From positions 2,356,001-2,420,000 of the forward strand of contig NZ_AP021874.1 of assembly GCF_009688945.1 (NCBI RefSeq): a DNA stretch of 64,000 nt, read 5' to 3'. Positions 40,623 to 49,253 of the stretch are shown one piece after another. The position numbers and the translations under genes are program-made. A model generated the notes under the pieces. The model saw only the letters and a program-made list of their open reading frames with translations. It had not been told where the DNA came from and ran no database searches. The stretch comes from Desulfosarcina alkanivorans. GTDB lineage: Bacteria > Desulfobacterota > Desulfobacteria > Desulfobacterales > Desulfosarcinaceae. The first letter of the stretch is position 1. Each line of letters begins with the position of its first letter.

Positions 40623-42482
40623 ATGAGACCCATTATCTGTTTAATGCTGATTCTTTTTTCCGGATGCGCCCACCAGCCCGCCGACCGGACCTCCGAACCG
40701 ACAGCCGACGCCTATCTGTCGCCTGCCGTTGAAGTTCCCAGCGCAGAAATCAGTCCCGTCCCGGCGGATCCGTCCCCGCCCGATGACACCGTTGTTGTCA
40801 ACCAGCCATCCGCGATGGCAGCCGAATGGGAAGTTCCGCCAATGGTTGCCCCGTCAGATGCAGAAATTTCAGTTGACAGCACCGAGGTGATCGACCCTGT
40901 TGCCGCAGACCCCGTTTCTTCAGCCAACGGCATTCAGCAGCAACTGGACGAAGCATTGGTGTTCTGCGAAGCCGCCCAGGATTTCTGGCAAAAGGGGGAA
41001 CTCGAAAATGCCCTGGAGTCCCTGGACCGGGCCTATTCCCTGATCCTGACGATCGAACCGGACGACCCCCCCAAACTGGTTCAGCAAAAAGAAGACCTGC
41101 GGTTCCTTATTTCCAAGCGCATACTCGAAATCTACGCATCACGGAATATCGTTGTCAATGGCAATCACAATGCCATTCCACGCGAGATCAACGCCAACAT
41201 CCAGAGGGAGATCAACCTGTTCACCAGGGGCCCCGAAAGGCGTTTTTTTATCGAGTCCTACAAACGTTCCGGTAAATACCGCCCCATGATCCTGCGGAAA
41301 CTGGAAGCCGCCGGCCTGCCCGCCGAGTTGTCATGGCTCCCGCTGATCGAGAGCGGTTTCAAAGTCAAAGCGCTATCCCGGGCCCGGGCACTGGGGTTAT
41401 GGCAGTTCATACCGTCAACGGGCTACAAGTTCGGCCTGAAGCGAGACCAGTATATCGACGAACGCATCGATTTTGAAAAATCCAGCGATGCCGCCATCGC
41501 CTATCTCAAAGAACTCCACAGCATTTTCGGAGACTGGTCCACCGTGCTGGCTGCCTACAATTGCGGTGAGGGGCGGGTGCTGCGTGTGATCCGGACGCAG
41601 AACATCAACTACCTGGACGATTTCTGGGATCTTTTCGGCCGCCTGCCCTTTGAGACCGCGCGCTATGTCCCCCGTTTTCTGGCGGCCCTGCACGTCATCG
41701 AAAACCTGGAAAAATACGGGATGGCGGATATCGATGCGTATCAGCCACTGGTTTTCGAAACGGTGGATGTCAATCGCCAGATCCACCTGAAAGATCTGGC
41801 CGTGCCCCTCGGAACCACACGCGAGGTCCTCAAGGAACTCAACCCCGAACTCCGGTACAGCGTGCTGCCCCCCAGAGGATACACCGTGCGGGTACCGGTC
41901 GGCAAAAAAGACCTGCTGCTGGCGTCCATTGACCAGGTGCCGGTTTCATCCCCCCCCCGCCCTGCATTCGTTTACCACCGGGTCAAAAAGGGGGAAACCC
42001 TGTCCACCATCGCCCGGCGTTACCATACCAGTGTCAAAAAAATCATGTGGGCCAACAATCTGAAGCGGTCCAGCTATATCGTGGCCGGAAAGAAGCTTAA
42101 AATCCCCCAGCGCGGGATGGTCATCACACGCGCGCCGGCCACGGCGCCTTCTCCCGCCGCGTGGAATCGGAAACACGTGGTCAAAAGCGGCGATTCCCTG
42201 TGGATTATCGCCAAGCGATATGGTACGACCACCCAGAAAATTCAGAAGGTGAACCGTCTCTCGACCACCCGGTTGCGCATCAACCAGGTGCTGAAGGTCC
42301 CCTCGCAGAAAAGCGCCGGGGCAACACCGTCCAGGGGATCGGCAACCTATTACGTGAGACAGGGCGACAGCCCCTATCTCATTGCCCGGAAAAATAACAT
42401 GTCACTGAACCATTTCCTGAAAATCAACAACCTGACCCCCCGGAGCACCATCTACCCGGGACAGTCGGTCAAAATCGAATAA
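40623..42482 (+). CDS. mltD: Membrane-bound lytic murein transglycosylase (MltD-like) with three LysM domains
   Basis: A 619-residue lipoprotein candidate with a short signal ending in the lipobox L-F-S-G-C (Cys ~15). A Pro/Ala-rich spacer and a helical region follow. The SLT domain has the probable catalytic Glu at ~243 (L-I-E-S-G-F) and A-L-G-L-W-Q-F-I-P-S-T-G. Three LysM peptidoglycan-binding repeats start near 450, 517 and 575. It cleaves glycan strands to 1,6-anhydro products in the periplasm. The ATG at 40623 has a weak ribosome site; a TTG at 40608, seven nt after AGAGGA, may be the real start and adds five residues. Confidence 0.92.
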   Translation: MRPIICLMLILFSGCAHQPADRTSEPTADAYLSPAVEVPSAEISPVPADPSPPDDTVVVNQPSAMAAEWEVPPMVAPSDAEISVDSTEVIDPVAADPVSSANGIQQQLDEALVFCEAAQDFWQKGELENALESLDRAYSLILTIEPDDPPKLVQQKEDLRFLISKRILEIYASRNIVVNGNHNAIPREINANIQREINLFTRGPERRFFIESYKRSGKYRPMILRKLEAAGLPAELSWLPLIESGFKVKALSRARALGLWQFIPSTGYKFGLKRDQYIDERIDFEKSSDAAIAYLKELHSIFGDWSTVLAAYNCGEGRVLRVIRTQNINYLDDFWDLFGRLPFETARYVPRFLAALHVIENLEKYGMADIDAYQPLVFETVDVNRQIHLKDLAVPLGTTREVLKELNPELRYSVLPPRGYTVRVPVGKKDLLLASIDQVPVSSPPRPAFVYHRVKKGETLSTIARRYHTSVKKIMWANNLKRSSYIVAGKKLKIPQRGMVITRAPATAPSPAAWNRKHVVKSGDSLWIIAKRYGTTTQKIQKVNRLSTTRLRINQVLKVPSQKSAGATPSRGSATYYVRQGDSPYLIARKNNMSLNHFLKINNLTPRSTIYPGQSVKIE

Positions 42483-42494
42483 CCCTACCCAAAC

Positions 42495-42570
42495 GCCCCC
42501 GTAGCTCAGGGGATAGAGCATCGGATTCCTAATCCGTGCGCCGCAGGTTCGAATCCTGCCGGGGGCACCA
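42495..42570 (+). tRNA. tRNA-Arg (CCT)
   Basis: Acceptor GCCCCCG/CGGGGGC, anticodon loop TTCCTAA giving CCT, T-loop TTCGAAT, discriminator A and encoded CCA. It lies 12 nt after mltD and borders an accessory region. Confidence 0.96.
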
Positions 42571-42581
42571 ATCGACTTAAT

Positions 42582-42608
42582 AAAACCGGGCATTTAGCCC
42601 GGTTTTTT
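42582..42608 (+). terminator. Terminator after tRNA-Arg
   Basis: AAAACCGGGC-ATTTA-GCCCGGTTTTTT forms a 10-bp stem followed by a T run, ending the mltD/tRNA transcript. Confidence 0.88.
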
Positions 42609-42730
42609 ATTCGTTGCCGAAGGCGGATTTTTGGGGTGTCAACATAGTGTCAACTTTTTTTGACTGACCCTTTGATTATTGGTTGAATGTCTCTGTACAT
42701 CAAAATCAATAGCAATAAAGGAGATTGAAG

Positions 42731-42937
42731 ATGCAGTGTTCATTCAACATTGAGGTAGTGGAGCCAGAACCGGATGGTATGCTTTTTCAACCATTCGTCA
42801 AATTCCGATTCGTACAACTCAATGATACGCCAGAATTAATGACAGCCGGAGAAATTGACTATCAGATAAACAGCATGCTCAAAAAAATAACGAACCTTAA
42901 AAAAACAGGCAAAAAGCAAGCTAGTGTCCATCCATAA
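42731..42937 (+). pseudogene. Small unknown protein, 3' end replaced by an insertion sequence
   Basis: The frame starts at an ATG nine nt after AAGGAG and encodes ~68 residues. The first ~63 look like a genuine short protein of unknown family. The last codons and the stop lie inside the terminal inverted repeat of the downstream IS, so the gene was probably longer before the insertion. No function can be given. Confidence 0.5.
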
Positions 42938-44604
42938 ATGGTGATTCTCAGAGCCGAGTCGCAAAAAATATGGAGCAGTAGAATCCTCGGCAGGATATTT
43001 CTCACCATCGTTACATTGAGTTGTGACTAATCAATCAAAATCGGCTTAATCCAAGCGCACTTGTTCAACCAGTTTTTAAGATGCGGAAGCGGTTAAGCTC
43101 TCAAGTGGCTGGCTTGGCCCTGGCGATGGTCAGCAAGTTCGCGGCCACAATCGACGACCAGACATAGGATTTAAACGAGTCCCATCCTTTCCAGGTACAT
43201 CGGGAAAGGCCAAGACAACGCTTCAGCCAGGAAATGCCAGCTTCAATTCCGGCTCGAAAACGGCGTAACCTGCGATAAACATACTGGCTGCGGCACATGT
43301 CGGTTTCTGATAGACCTCGCTTTTTGGCAAAACAGACGTCTTTGATCTTACGCGATTTGGCCTGTTTCAAGTTCTCCTTGGATGCAAAACCGCCATCGAA
43401 GCTGGCCTTGAGGGGATAACGGCCATAGATCTGTTTTTGCCGGTCCAGCATGGGTATGGTCAGATCCGTGTCGGCTGGATTACCTTCGGTGACTACACAG
43501 TCCAGAATCAGGTTCGAAGCGCCGCCGGTCAGACAGATTTTGTGGCCAAACAGCGTATCGCGTCGATCCTTGACGATGATGTCGGTATGTGGCTCGAACA
43601 CCGATACCACCTTGTCTTTGGCATCGACAGTTTCTCCATGAAGAACCCGGCGTTCGGTCTGGTGGATCACCCTACGGGTCAAGTCAACAAAATGTTCGAT
43701 CTGGAAGCCAAGTGCCATGGCCAGAGGGTCTATGGTCCCACCGGTGTTGATCGCAGCGACAGCCCTGTGGGCGTACCCGACCACTTTGCGACTGGTTTTG
43801 AGCAGATCCACGTAGGCGGCCTTACGCGTGATCTTGCGTTTGGCATTCATCACCGCCAGCATCCGACGTTTGGCAACACGGGTATGGTTATGGAAACCAG
43901 GAACGTTAACCCGAAAATCTTCCCGGCAGCGGTCGACCAGCCTTGTCAGCACCCGAACACCATCCCACAACAGGTTGGAGTCGGTGGGGTGATGGATGTG
44001 GGTTTCAACGCATGTGCAATCCACACGGACTTGACGACCCTTTTCAATGCCCTTTTGTTTCGCATATCCCAAAAGGTCCGTGTTGATCAGTTCCCAGGTG
44101 ATGTCCGATATGGCTTTGATGTTCTTGTTCAGCGCAGATTTCTTGTATCCCTTGTCGGCGATGCCGATACGGCAAAACCAGCTCAATGCCTGCGAATCGA
44201 CGATATGAAAGGCCAAGTCTTCATACGTAAAACCGAAAAGGACTTTCACAATGGCACAACGAAGCACCTGGTCAGCACTCATGCCACCGGCACCTTTTCG
44301 ATAGGCGACCAACTTGCCCTTGTTCAAATCTTGAAGAACGCGATCGCAGATGATAGGGTGCCCATCAATGATGTCACTGATGGCTGTGAGTTCTTTTGCT
44401 TGGGCGTGGTCTTTTATCTGAGGCATCAGCGGCATCTGTTTTTGCCATTTTTCGCGCATTTTGTGTTTCGCCTTTTTCTTTCTTTTGTAATGATATTGGT
44501 TGTTTGGAGACTTTCAATATACTACAACGAGAAGAATAAAGCTACAACAAAATGCGCGTTTCTTATTTATTACGGGTAGTTATTCCCGTGGATGGACACT
44601 GGCT
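42919..44604. mobile_element. Complete insertion sequence (ISNCY-like), ~1.69 kb
   Basis: Terminal inverted repeats are visible. AGCTAGTGTCCATCCA at 42919-42934 matches the complement of 44589-44604 at 15 of 16 positions, and the inner 12 bp are perfect. The element holds one leftward transposase gene covering most of its length. No convincing target duplication was seen. Confidence 0.82.
43101..44459 (-). CDS. DDE transposase (DUF772-type, ISNCY/IS5-like)
   Basis: A 452-residue transposase. The N-terminal DUF772-like region (~40-130, L-R-C-A-I-V-K-V-L-F-G-F-T-Y-E-D-L) is followed by an RNase H-like core. V-D-C-T carries the first Asp (~149), A-S-F-D-G-G-F the second (~353), and the glutamate is probably in the C-terminal G-I-E-A-G-I-S segment. 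The frame is intact and fills the element between the inverted repeats, so it may still be active. Family assignment within IS5/ISNCY is from overall resemblance. Confidence 0.85.
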   Translation of the reverse strand: MREKWQKQMPLMPQIKDHAQAKELTAISDIIDGHPIICDRVLQDLNKGKLVAYRKGAGGMSADQVLRCAIVKVLFGFTYEDLAFHIVDSQALSWFCRIGIADKGYKKSALNKNIKAISDITWELINTDLLGYAKQKGIEKGRQVRVDCTCVETHIHHPTDSNLLWDGVRVLTRLVDRCREDFRVNVPGFHNHTRVAKRRMLAVMNAKRKITRKAAYVDLLKTSRKVVGYAHRAVAAINTGGTIDPLAMALGFQIEHFVDLTRRVIHQTERRVLHGETVDAKDKVVSVFEPHTDIIVKDRRDTLFGHKICLTGGASNLILDCVVTEGNPADTDLTIPMLDRQKQIYGRYPLKASFDGGFASKENLKQAKSRKIKDVCFAKKRGLSETDMCRSQYVYRRLRRFRAGIEAGISWLKRCLGLSRCTWKGWDSFKSYVWSSIVAANLLTIARAKPAT

Positions 44605-44778
44605 AACGTCTCGCTGCCTTGGCCGTCGCAATCGCCATGTCCAACGCCGCGACAATTTCAGCCGTCGTTAATCCCGCCAACCTAAGTGGCCAGGGGTGCA
44701 TTGATTGCCGCGGCCAGCGATCAATCCACGACCGTTACTGCCGAGCATGTCCGGCGGGCGGCTACCGAAATATTTTAA
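44605..44778 (+). pseudogene. Gene remnant next to the insertion sequence
   Basis: Right of the IS, one frame reads L-A-A-L-A-V-A-I-A-M-S-N-A-A-T-I-S-A-V-V, and after a shift another reads A-L-I-A-A-A-S-D-Q-S-T-T-V-T-A-E-H-V-R-R-A up to a TAA. The second part resembles the C-terminal lid of an AAA+ ATPase. No start or intact frame exists, so this is a decayed coding sequence at most. Confidence 0.3.
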
Positions 44779-44790
44779 GGTGAGAAAACG

Positions 44791-44820
44791 ACGGGGGCTT
44801 GTAAAATTTACAGCCCCCGT
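44791..44820. terminator. Hairpin downstream of the gene remnant
   Basis: ACGGGGGC pairs with GCCCCCGT around an A+T-rich centre that can also pair (TGTAAA/TTTACA). There is no long T run, so terminator activity is uncertain. Confidence 0.4.
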
Positions 44821-44969
44821 TCAAATAATCTGGAAATCGATCAATTGGTTCAAAATAATCAGGAAAAATCCGTCCATTTAATTTGAAAATCAACACACAG
44901 GATAATCGCGTAGGTCTCACCGAATCGTGTCTCTACCACAGCTAAGCGCTACAATTTTCCACATTTAAT

Positions 44970-44998
44970 TTGATGGAAATTTTGATATAGAATATAAT
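44970..44998 (+). promoter_or_regulatory. Promoter of the toxin-antitoxin pair
   Basis: TTGATG (44970-44975) and a consensus TATAAT (44993-44998) have a 17-nt spacer in an A+T-rich stretch. The antitoxin start codon is ~135 nt downstream. Confidence 0.6.
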
Positions 44999-45135
44999 TG
45001 TTTGTATTCATTGATTAAGTTTTTGATTGAAAACTATTTGTTTTCCGATATGATTGGTCCAGCAGGGCCGATATTCAGCAAGGCATTCAATAGTCTGTTT
45101 GGGTATAACCATTATGTTTTTTTGGAGGCTTTCCA

Positions 45136-45342
45136 ATGAATATAGATGAGTTAAAAAAGTTAAGCAGTGCCGAGCGCATTCAGGTAATGGAAGCCCTTTG
45201 GGATTCCATGCTCTATGAGGGCGGTGAAATGAATACTCCTGAATGGCACACACGCATATTGGAACAAAGGAAAAAAGCTATCGCTGATGGTAGTGCAAAA
45301 TTCATCTCAATATCAGAGCTTAAGACGAGCCGAGGGCAATGA
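45136..45342 (+). CDS. Type II antitoxin, addiction-module component family
   Basis: A 68-residue acidic protein of the TIGR02574/pfam09720 kind. It has an N-terminal L-S-S-A-E-R-I-Q-V-M-E-A-L-W-D-S helix and a middle P-E-W-H-T-R-I-L-E-Q-R segment. It should bind and neutralise the toxin encoded next and repress the pair. TTGGAGG precedes the ATG. Its stop overlaps the toxin start by four bases (ATGA), so the two are translationally coupled. Confidence 0.85.
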   Translation: MNIDELKKLSSAERIQVMEALWDSMLYEGGEMNTPEWHTRILEQRKKAIADGSAKFISISELKTSRGQ

Positions 45343-45647
45343 AGGTTAAAGATGTCTTAGTATTGCAAGAAGCCGTTGATGACTTGAATGAGGGAAAAGC
45401 CTTTTATGATCTTCAAGAACTTGGCGTAGGCAATTATTTTTGGGATTGCATGGTCGCTGATATTGAATCTTTGATCGTTTACGCTGGGATTCATTCCAAA
45501 AAGCTTGGTCTGTTCCAGATGTTTGCCAAGCGCTTTCCATATGCGATCTATTACGAAGTGGTTGAAAAGATTGCTTATGTTGTGGCTATTTTGCCAATGC
45601 GAAAAAATCCGGCTTGGATTTCTAAACAGCTGAATAAGAGACGATAA
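45339..45647 (+). CDS. Type II toxin, RelE/ParE superfamily
   Basis: A 102-residue protein with the RelE/ParE pattern. It has an N-terminal helical hairpin (A-V-D-D-L-N-E-G-K-A-F-Y) and C-terminal strands (A-I-Y-Y-E-V-V-E-K-I-A-Y-V-V-A-I-L), ending in a basic tail. It could be an mRNA interferase or a gyrase poison; the sequence does not decide. It follows the antitoxin with ATGA overlap. Confidence 0.82.
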   Translation: MKVKDVLVLQEAVDDLNEGKAFYDLQELGVGNYFWDCMVADIESLIVYAGIHSKKLGLFQMFAKRFPYAIYYEVVEKIAYVVAILPMRKNPAWISKQLNKRR

Positions 45648-45990
45648 TCCGGATTTTAATTTTAATCCCCCCGAATTCGAGGAAATTAAAAATAAGGCCA
45701 GCCTGAACCGCTTTGTTCTTTCTGTTAAGCAGTTGGCCTTCTATCCTGCCCTTGTGTATATTTTTGTGTGCTCGGTGGCGTTGTAAGGAATTGAACTTTG
45801 GGCCTCCTTGCATACACAAATCGTCCCCCCATTTGTTGGATTGTTTTGTATTAATAATGCAACATTCCCCAGTTAAAATGTGATTTCCCCTGAAAATGAC
45901 CAATTAAGACAGAATTACATCCCTCAAATAAAACAATTTCATATAATATCGGTGGGGTTATTTGGCCTGAAAGTCAGTATTTTAAAATGA
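45648..45990. other. Non-coding stretch, nothing recognised
   Basis: Between the toxin gene and the truncated intron no frame with a ribosome site or family resemblance was found. Composition is A+T richer than the surrounding backbone. Confidence 0.45.
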
Positions 45991-46797
45991 TCATTTGCCA
46001 CAATCACAAACCCCTCCCATTTTTCCGCACAGGGCACAAGGCAGCTCATCTAAGGGACCGCCTTGCGGAGTCCCTTCCACACGGCGTATTTTTACCCCCT
46101 CTTGCAGCATGCCCGCCTCCAGGAACCGACGAATAACCCGCAGAAGCCGTTTGTCTCCGATCCAGCGGCATAGACGACCCATCAGCACATCGTGGTTGAC
46201 CCGGTCGAAAAACTTCTCCAGGTCCATGTCCACCACGACCTCATGGCCAGAGGCCACGTACTCCTGAGCTTGTTTCAGTGCTGTGTGGGCGCTGTGCCTT
46301 GGCCGAAAGCCATGGCTGGCAGGTGAAAACGTCGCGTCCAGAATTGGCTCCAATACCTGCAGGATTGCCTGCTGGACAAGCCGATCCACCACCGTTGGTA
46401 TACCCAATTGTCGCATACCACCGGCTGGCTTGGGGATTTGCACGCCCCTGATCTGACAGGGCTTGTAGGTGCCGGTGACCAACTGCTCGATCAACTGCCC
46501 TTTATGGGTGCTCAGCCACGGGCTTAGGTCGTCGACGGTCATCCCGTCGATCCCTGCTGATCCCTTGTTGGCTTTCACACGCCGATAGGCAGCGTTCAGG
46601 TTGGATGGAAGGACCACCCGTTCCATCAGGTCCTGCGTCAAGGCTCGTTGCTGGGCCACCGCCGCAAACGCTTGCTGCTCCTCGCTCGTTCCAGATCCGC
46701 TTCCGGCTTCTCCAAAATCGACGGGGCGTATAACCGATCCTACCTGCTCGAACAGGCTCAGTTGTTCTGTTATACCTTGCTGCCGCTCCACGTTCAT
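45991..46797 (-). pseudogene. Group II intron reverse transcriptase/maturase, 3'-truncated
   Basis: 268 residues remain. About 249 are intron RT: an N-terminal leader, RT0-RT4 (N-K-G-S-A-G-I-D-G-M, G-I-P-T-V-V-D-R-L-V-Q-Q-A, F-S-P-A-S-H-G-F-R-P-R-H-S, D-M-D-L-E-K-F-F-D) and E-G-T-P-Q-G-G-P-L. The frame then leaves the family near 46051 and ends in an unrelated Cys-rich stretch. The Y-A-D-D catalytic motif, thumb/X and DNA-binding parts are missing, so it is inactive. Confidence 0.9.
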
Positions 46798-47207
46798 CGA
46801 GATGTCTCAGACTGCTCCTTGGACTAAAGGATTCGGCCCTTCAACCGGTCTGGTCTACTATGGCCTCTGCTGACTTCTCCAAACGCATCCCGTAGCCTTG
46901 CGACATCGGTAGTCTGCTCGTCAGACACGTTTTGAGATCTCCCAGGGTAAGACGGAATTCTTTCACCCGGTTCCCGCCGGATTTACCTATGTCGCATCCG
47001 AGTGGCTATCGGGCTTCTCTGTCTATGGCCAGATTACCCTGCGAGCATCGGCCTTGTATCCGGTTTCTGTTCGTCGGGTCCGGGTTTTGCCTCCGGCTTC
47101 CTCCAGACCTTGCCTCGCGACAACGCCCTTGCCTTTGGCTAACAGTTCCGACCAATACGGCCTGTTCGGGACTTGCACCCTATAGAATTGCGCCATGCCT
47201 GGCACAC
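46051..47207 (-). mobile_element. Group II intron fragment (5' part)
   Basis: The minus strand starts with GTGTGCC at 47207, a typical group II 5' end. About 410 nt of intron RNA (including T-C-T-A-T-A-G-G-G-T-G-C-A-A-G-T-C-C-C early in domain I) run to the maturase start at 46797. The 3' half, including domains V and VI, is absent. Confidence 0.75.
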
Positions 47208-47214
47208 ATCTCTT

Positions 47215-47249
47215 GGGCAAGACCCAGCTGCGGGTCTTGCCCTTTTTTA
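47215..47249 (+). terminator. Rho-independent terminator-like hairpin beside the intron 5' end
   Basis: GGGCAAGACCC (47215-47225) and GGGTCTTGCCC (47232-47242) form a perfect 11-bp stem with a 6-nt loop and six T after it. No rightward gene remains upstream. It lies 8 bp outside the intron start. Confidence 0.75.
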
Positions 47250-47494
47250 TGTCAGCCGCCACACCAGGGCCGGCGTTGCCTCATTGGCCGGGCAAGTAGA
47301 CCGTGGTGCCCAAGTTGGGAGCATATGTTTTTTTCTGTTCCAACTTGTACCCGGCAGCCTGCTTTTCAGGGCATATTCGGATTCTTGGTCGGTGGCGTCC
47401 GGAGGTGTTTGAATAATTTCGGCTGGCACTCCCCGCCCCTTCACCGATGGGGAGCCTGTTGCATCGAAACACGGCCGCATTGCCACGGGGATCG

Positions 47495-47776
47495 TTAATT
47501 GGAGTTGACGGACGCCTGGAGCATTTTGGAGAGGGTGTAGAGTTCTTTCTGCATTTCAAGCAGCTTGCCCTGCAGCAAGGTCCCCAGGACCTCCATGCGA
47601 CCCCGGCAGTTTCCGGACTGGTCCAGCACCCTGTCGATCTCCGCCTGGTAGGGCCTCAGGTGCGCATTACGACCCAGAAACCGTTCGCGTTCAGCCAGGG
47701 CCTCCTGAAGGCATTGATCACTCGTCATGGACCTCTGCTGCTGCCTGTCGCCGGCATTGTTGAACGTTTCTTTCAT
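47495..47776 (-). CDS. Small conserved-looking protein of unknown function
   Basis: A 93-residue, largely helical, charged protein. The C-terminal half (D-Q-S-G-N-C-R-G-R-M-E-V-L-G-T-L-L-Q-G-K-L) has the look of a short DUF-type helical hairpin. AGAGGA lies 11 nt before the ATG. It stands alone at the edge of the accessory region. No function can be assigned. Confidence 0.5.
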   Translation of the reverse strand: MKETFNNAGDRQQQRSMTSDQCLQEALAERERFLGRNAHLRPYQAEIDRVLDQSGNCRGRMEVLGTLLQGKLLEMQKELYTLSKMLQASVNSN

Positions 47777-48233
47777 ATTTGCGCCAATCCTCTTATTCCA
47801 TCATTGTTGCGTTGGAAAAAGGCCGGGAGACGATGAATCGTATCGCTGGATTCAAGGATGGGAACCGGTATATTAACAAAGCAAGCAATGGGCCAGAAGC
47901 TTAACAGGGGTATATTGTCATTATTTTCTACATGTTAAAAAATTTCGGCCACAACGGAAGCATTGGGCTGGGAAAAAAGAAACCCATAATTTATCGATAA
48001 TAGTGTCTAATTATATGGTGCGGTTTACCCAATTGACGCCAGGGATGAAGGCGGTCAGAGGCCATCTGCCCCCTGGCCTGGCCCAAATCCGAAGGTAAGG
48101 CAGGTCATCCTCATTTTCATTGGATCGAAATGCAAAAGTCCTTGGATTCTGTAAAAATATCTGGAATAAGTGCTGCCAGACCGACGGCATCACCGATGAA
48201 CCAGAATAAACCTTAATTCACCGACGGAAAATC
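47777..48233. other. Intergenic region, nothing recognised
   Basis: About 450 nt before the CxxCC protein gene. Only short unsupported frames occur. No RNA gene or strong hairpin was recognised. Confidence 0.45.
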
Positions 48234-49079
48234 ATGAACACCTGCCCGCCGAGCAGCAGCAAAACGGTTTACCTGTGCCAGGTGAGCCCCGACGTCTCCT
48301 GCGGAGCCTGCTGCGGACTTTACAATGTGGCCGATCCGTCCCCCCAGGCACTGGAAGCCATGCTGGTGCGCCGGACCGGATGGTTCGCCGACGTCCCGCG
48401 CACCGTGGCCGGGATTGACGCGTTCAAGGAACGGGTCGAAGGCAGCGAACCCCGCCAGCACCCCTTCCCGGAGTTTCACCACTGTCCTTTTCTGGGAATC
48501 ATCGCGGACACGGGCCGCCGGGTGGGCTGCCTGCTGCATCCCCTGGCAGACGGCAACGACGGCCTGGACTGGCGCGGACTGAGCTACTACGGCGGCATGG
48601 CCTGCCGCACCTATTTCTGCCCCAGCGTCCGGCAATTGCCGGCCCGATGGCTGAACGTCGTGCGCCGGAGCATGGACCACTGGTACCTGCACGGGCTCAT
48701 CGTTACCGAACGGCATCTGCTGTCCGCCTTCTTTGAGGAACTGGAGAGCCGGATCGGTCGGCCTGTCCGCGAGGCCGACGTTTCAGATGGCGCCGGCACC
48801 GCATCGCTTTTCCGGGCCTTTGCCGGGCTTAAGTTGAACTGGCCCTTCCGTCGACAGGATGCACCGGGGGCGGGCAACTACTTTTTCGAAGACGGCCGGT
48901 ACCGGCGGCCACCGGTGGAACGGACAGCCCCTGACATCCCCGCATCGCGATTCGACCACATTTTCAAGGAACTCGATTCCGGTTTTACATCGACGGCCGA
49001 CCTTAGCCGGGCAGAAGAACGGATAGAAACCCTCTTCAGACGAATGACAAAACGCCTGCAAGGCGGTGGGGGCGGATAA
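48234..49079 (+). CDS. YkgJ-like Cys-cluster protein
   Basis: A 281-residue soluble protein. The N-terminal C-G-A-C-C-G motif, then C-P-F-L-G, G-C-L-L-H-P and C-R-T-Y-F-C-P, give a cysteine arrangement like the CxxCC zinc/iron-chelating family (pfam03692). It probably binds a metal ion or an Fe-S cluster; its role is unknown. A weak GGA lies upstream of the ATG. The gene stands alone. Confidence 0.65.
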   Translation: MNTCPPSSSKTVYLCQVSPDVSCGACCGLYNVADPSPQALEAMLVRRTGWFADVPRTVAGIDAFKERVEGSEPRQHPFPEFHHCPFLGIIADTGRRVGCLLHPLADGNDGLDWRGLSYYGGMACRTYFCPSVRQLPARWLNVVRRSMDHWYLHGLIVTERHLLSAFFEELESRIGRPVREADVSDGAGTASLFRAFAGLKLNWPFRRQDAPGAGNYFFEDGRYRRPPVERTAPDIPASRFDHIFKELDSGFTSTADLSRAEERIETLFRRMTKRLQGGGGG

Positions 49080-49181
49080 GGGCTCCTTGCAGCCGGCTAG
49101 GGAGCCGCATCCTGCCGCGATGGGAAAGACAGATGACGCAGGCATCGCTGCCGGAGGCCGTTTTTAGCGGATAAACCCAAA

Positions 49182-49220
49182 AGGGGGCTCCGGCTGGCTA
49201 TAGAAAGCCGGACGCCCCCT
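49182..49220. terminator. Convergent terminator-like hairpin between CxxCC gene and ald
   Basis: AGGGGGC (49182-49188) pairs with GCCCCCT (49214-49220), and CCGGCT/AGCCGG pair inside. It lies between two convergent genes. U tracts are short. Confidence 0.6.
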
Positions 49221-49253
49221 CATCCTTCCTTCGTTGCGCCATCAACGCCCGGT

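Noticed and set aside
43437..44579. 380-codon rightward frame inside the insertion sequence
   Set aside because: Antisense to the intact transposase, with no protein-like motifs.
45622..45903. 93-codon leftward frame after the toxin gene
   Set aside because: No ribosome site, overlaps the toxin 3' end, and no protein-like pattern.
42495..48000. Site-specific attachment repeat of the tRNA-Arg 3' end
   Set aside because: Scanned for a second copy of the T-arm/acceptor sequence downstream and saw none; no integrase gene in the window.
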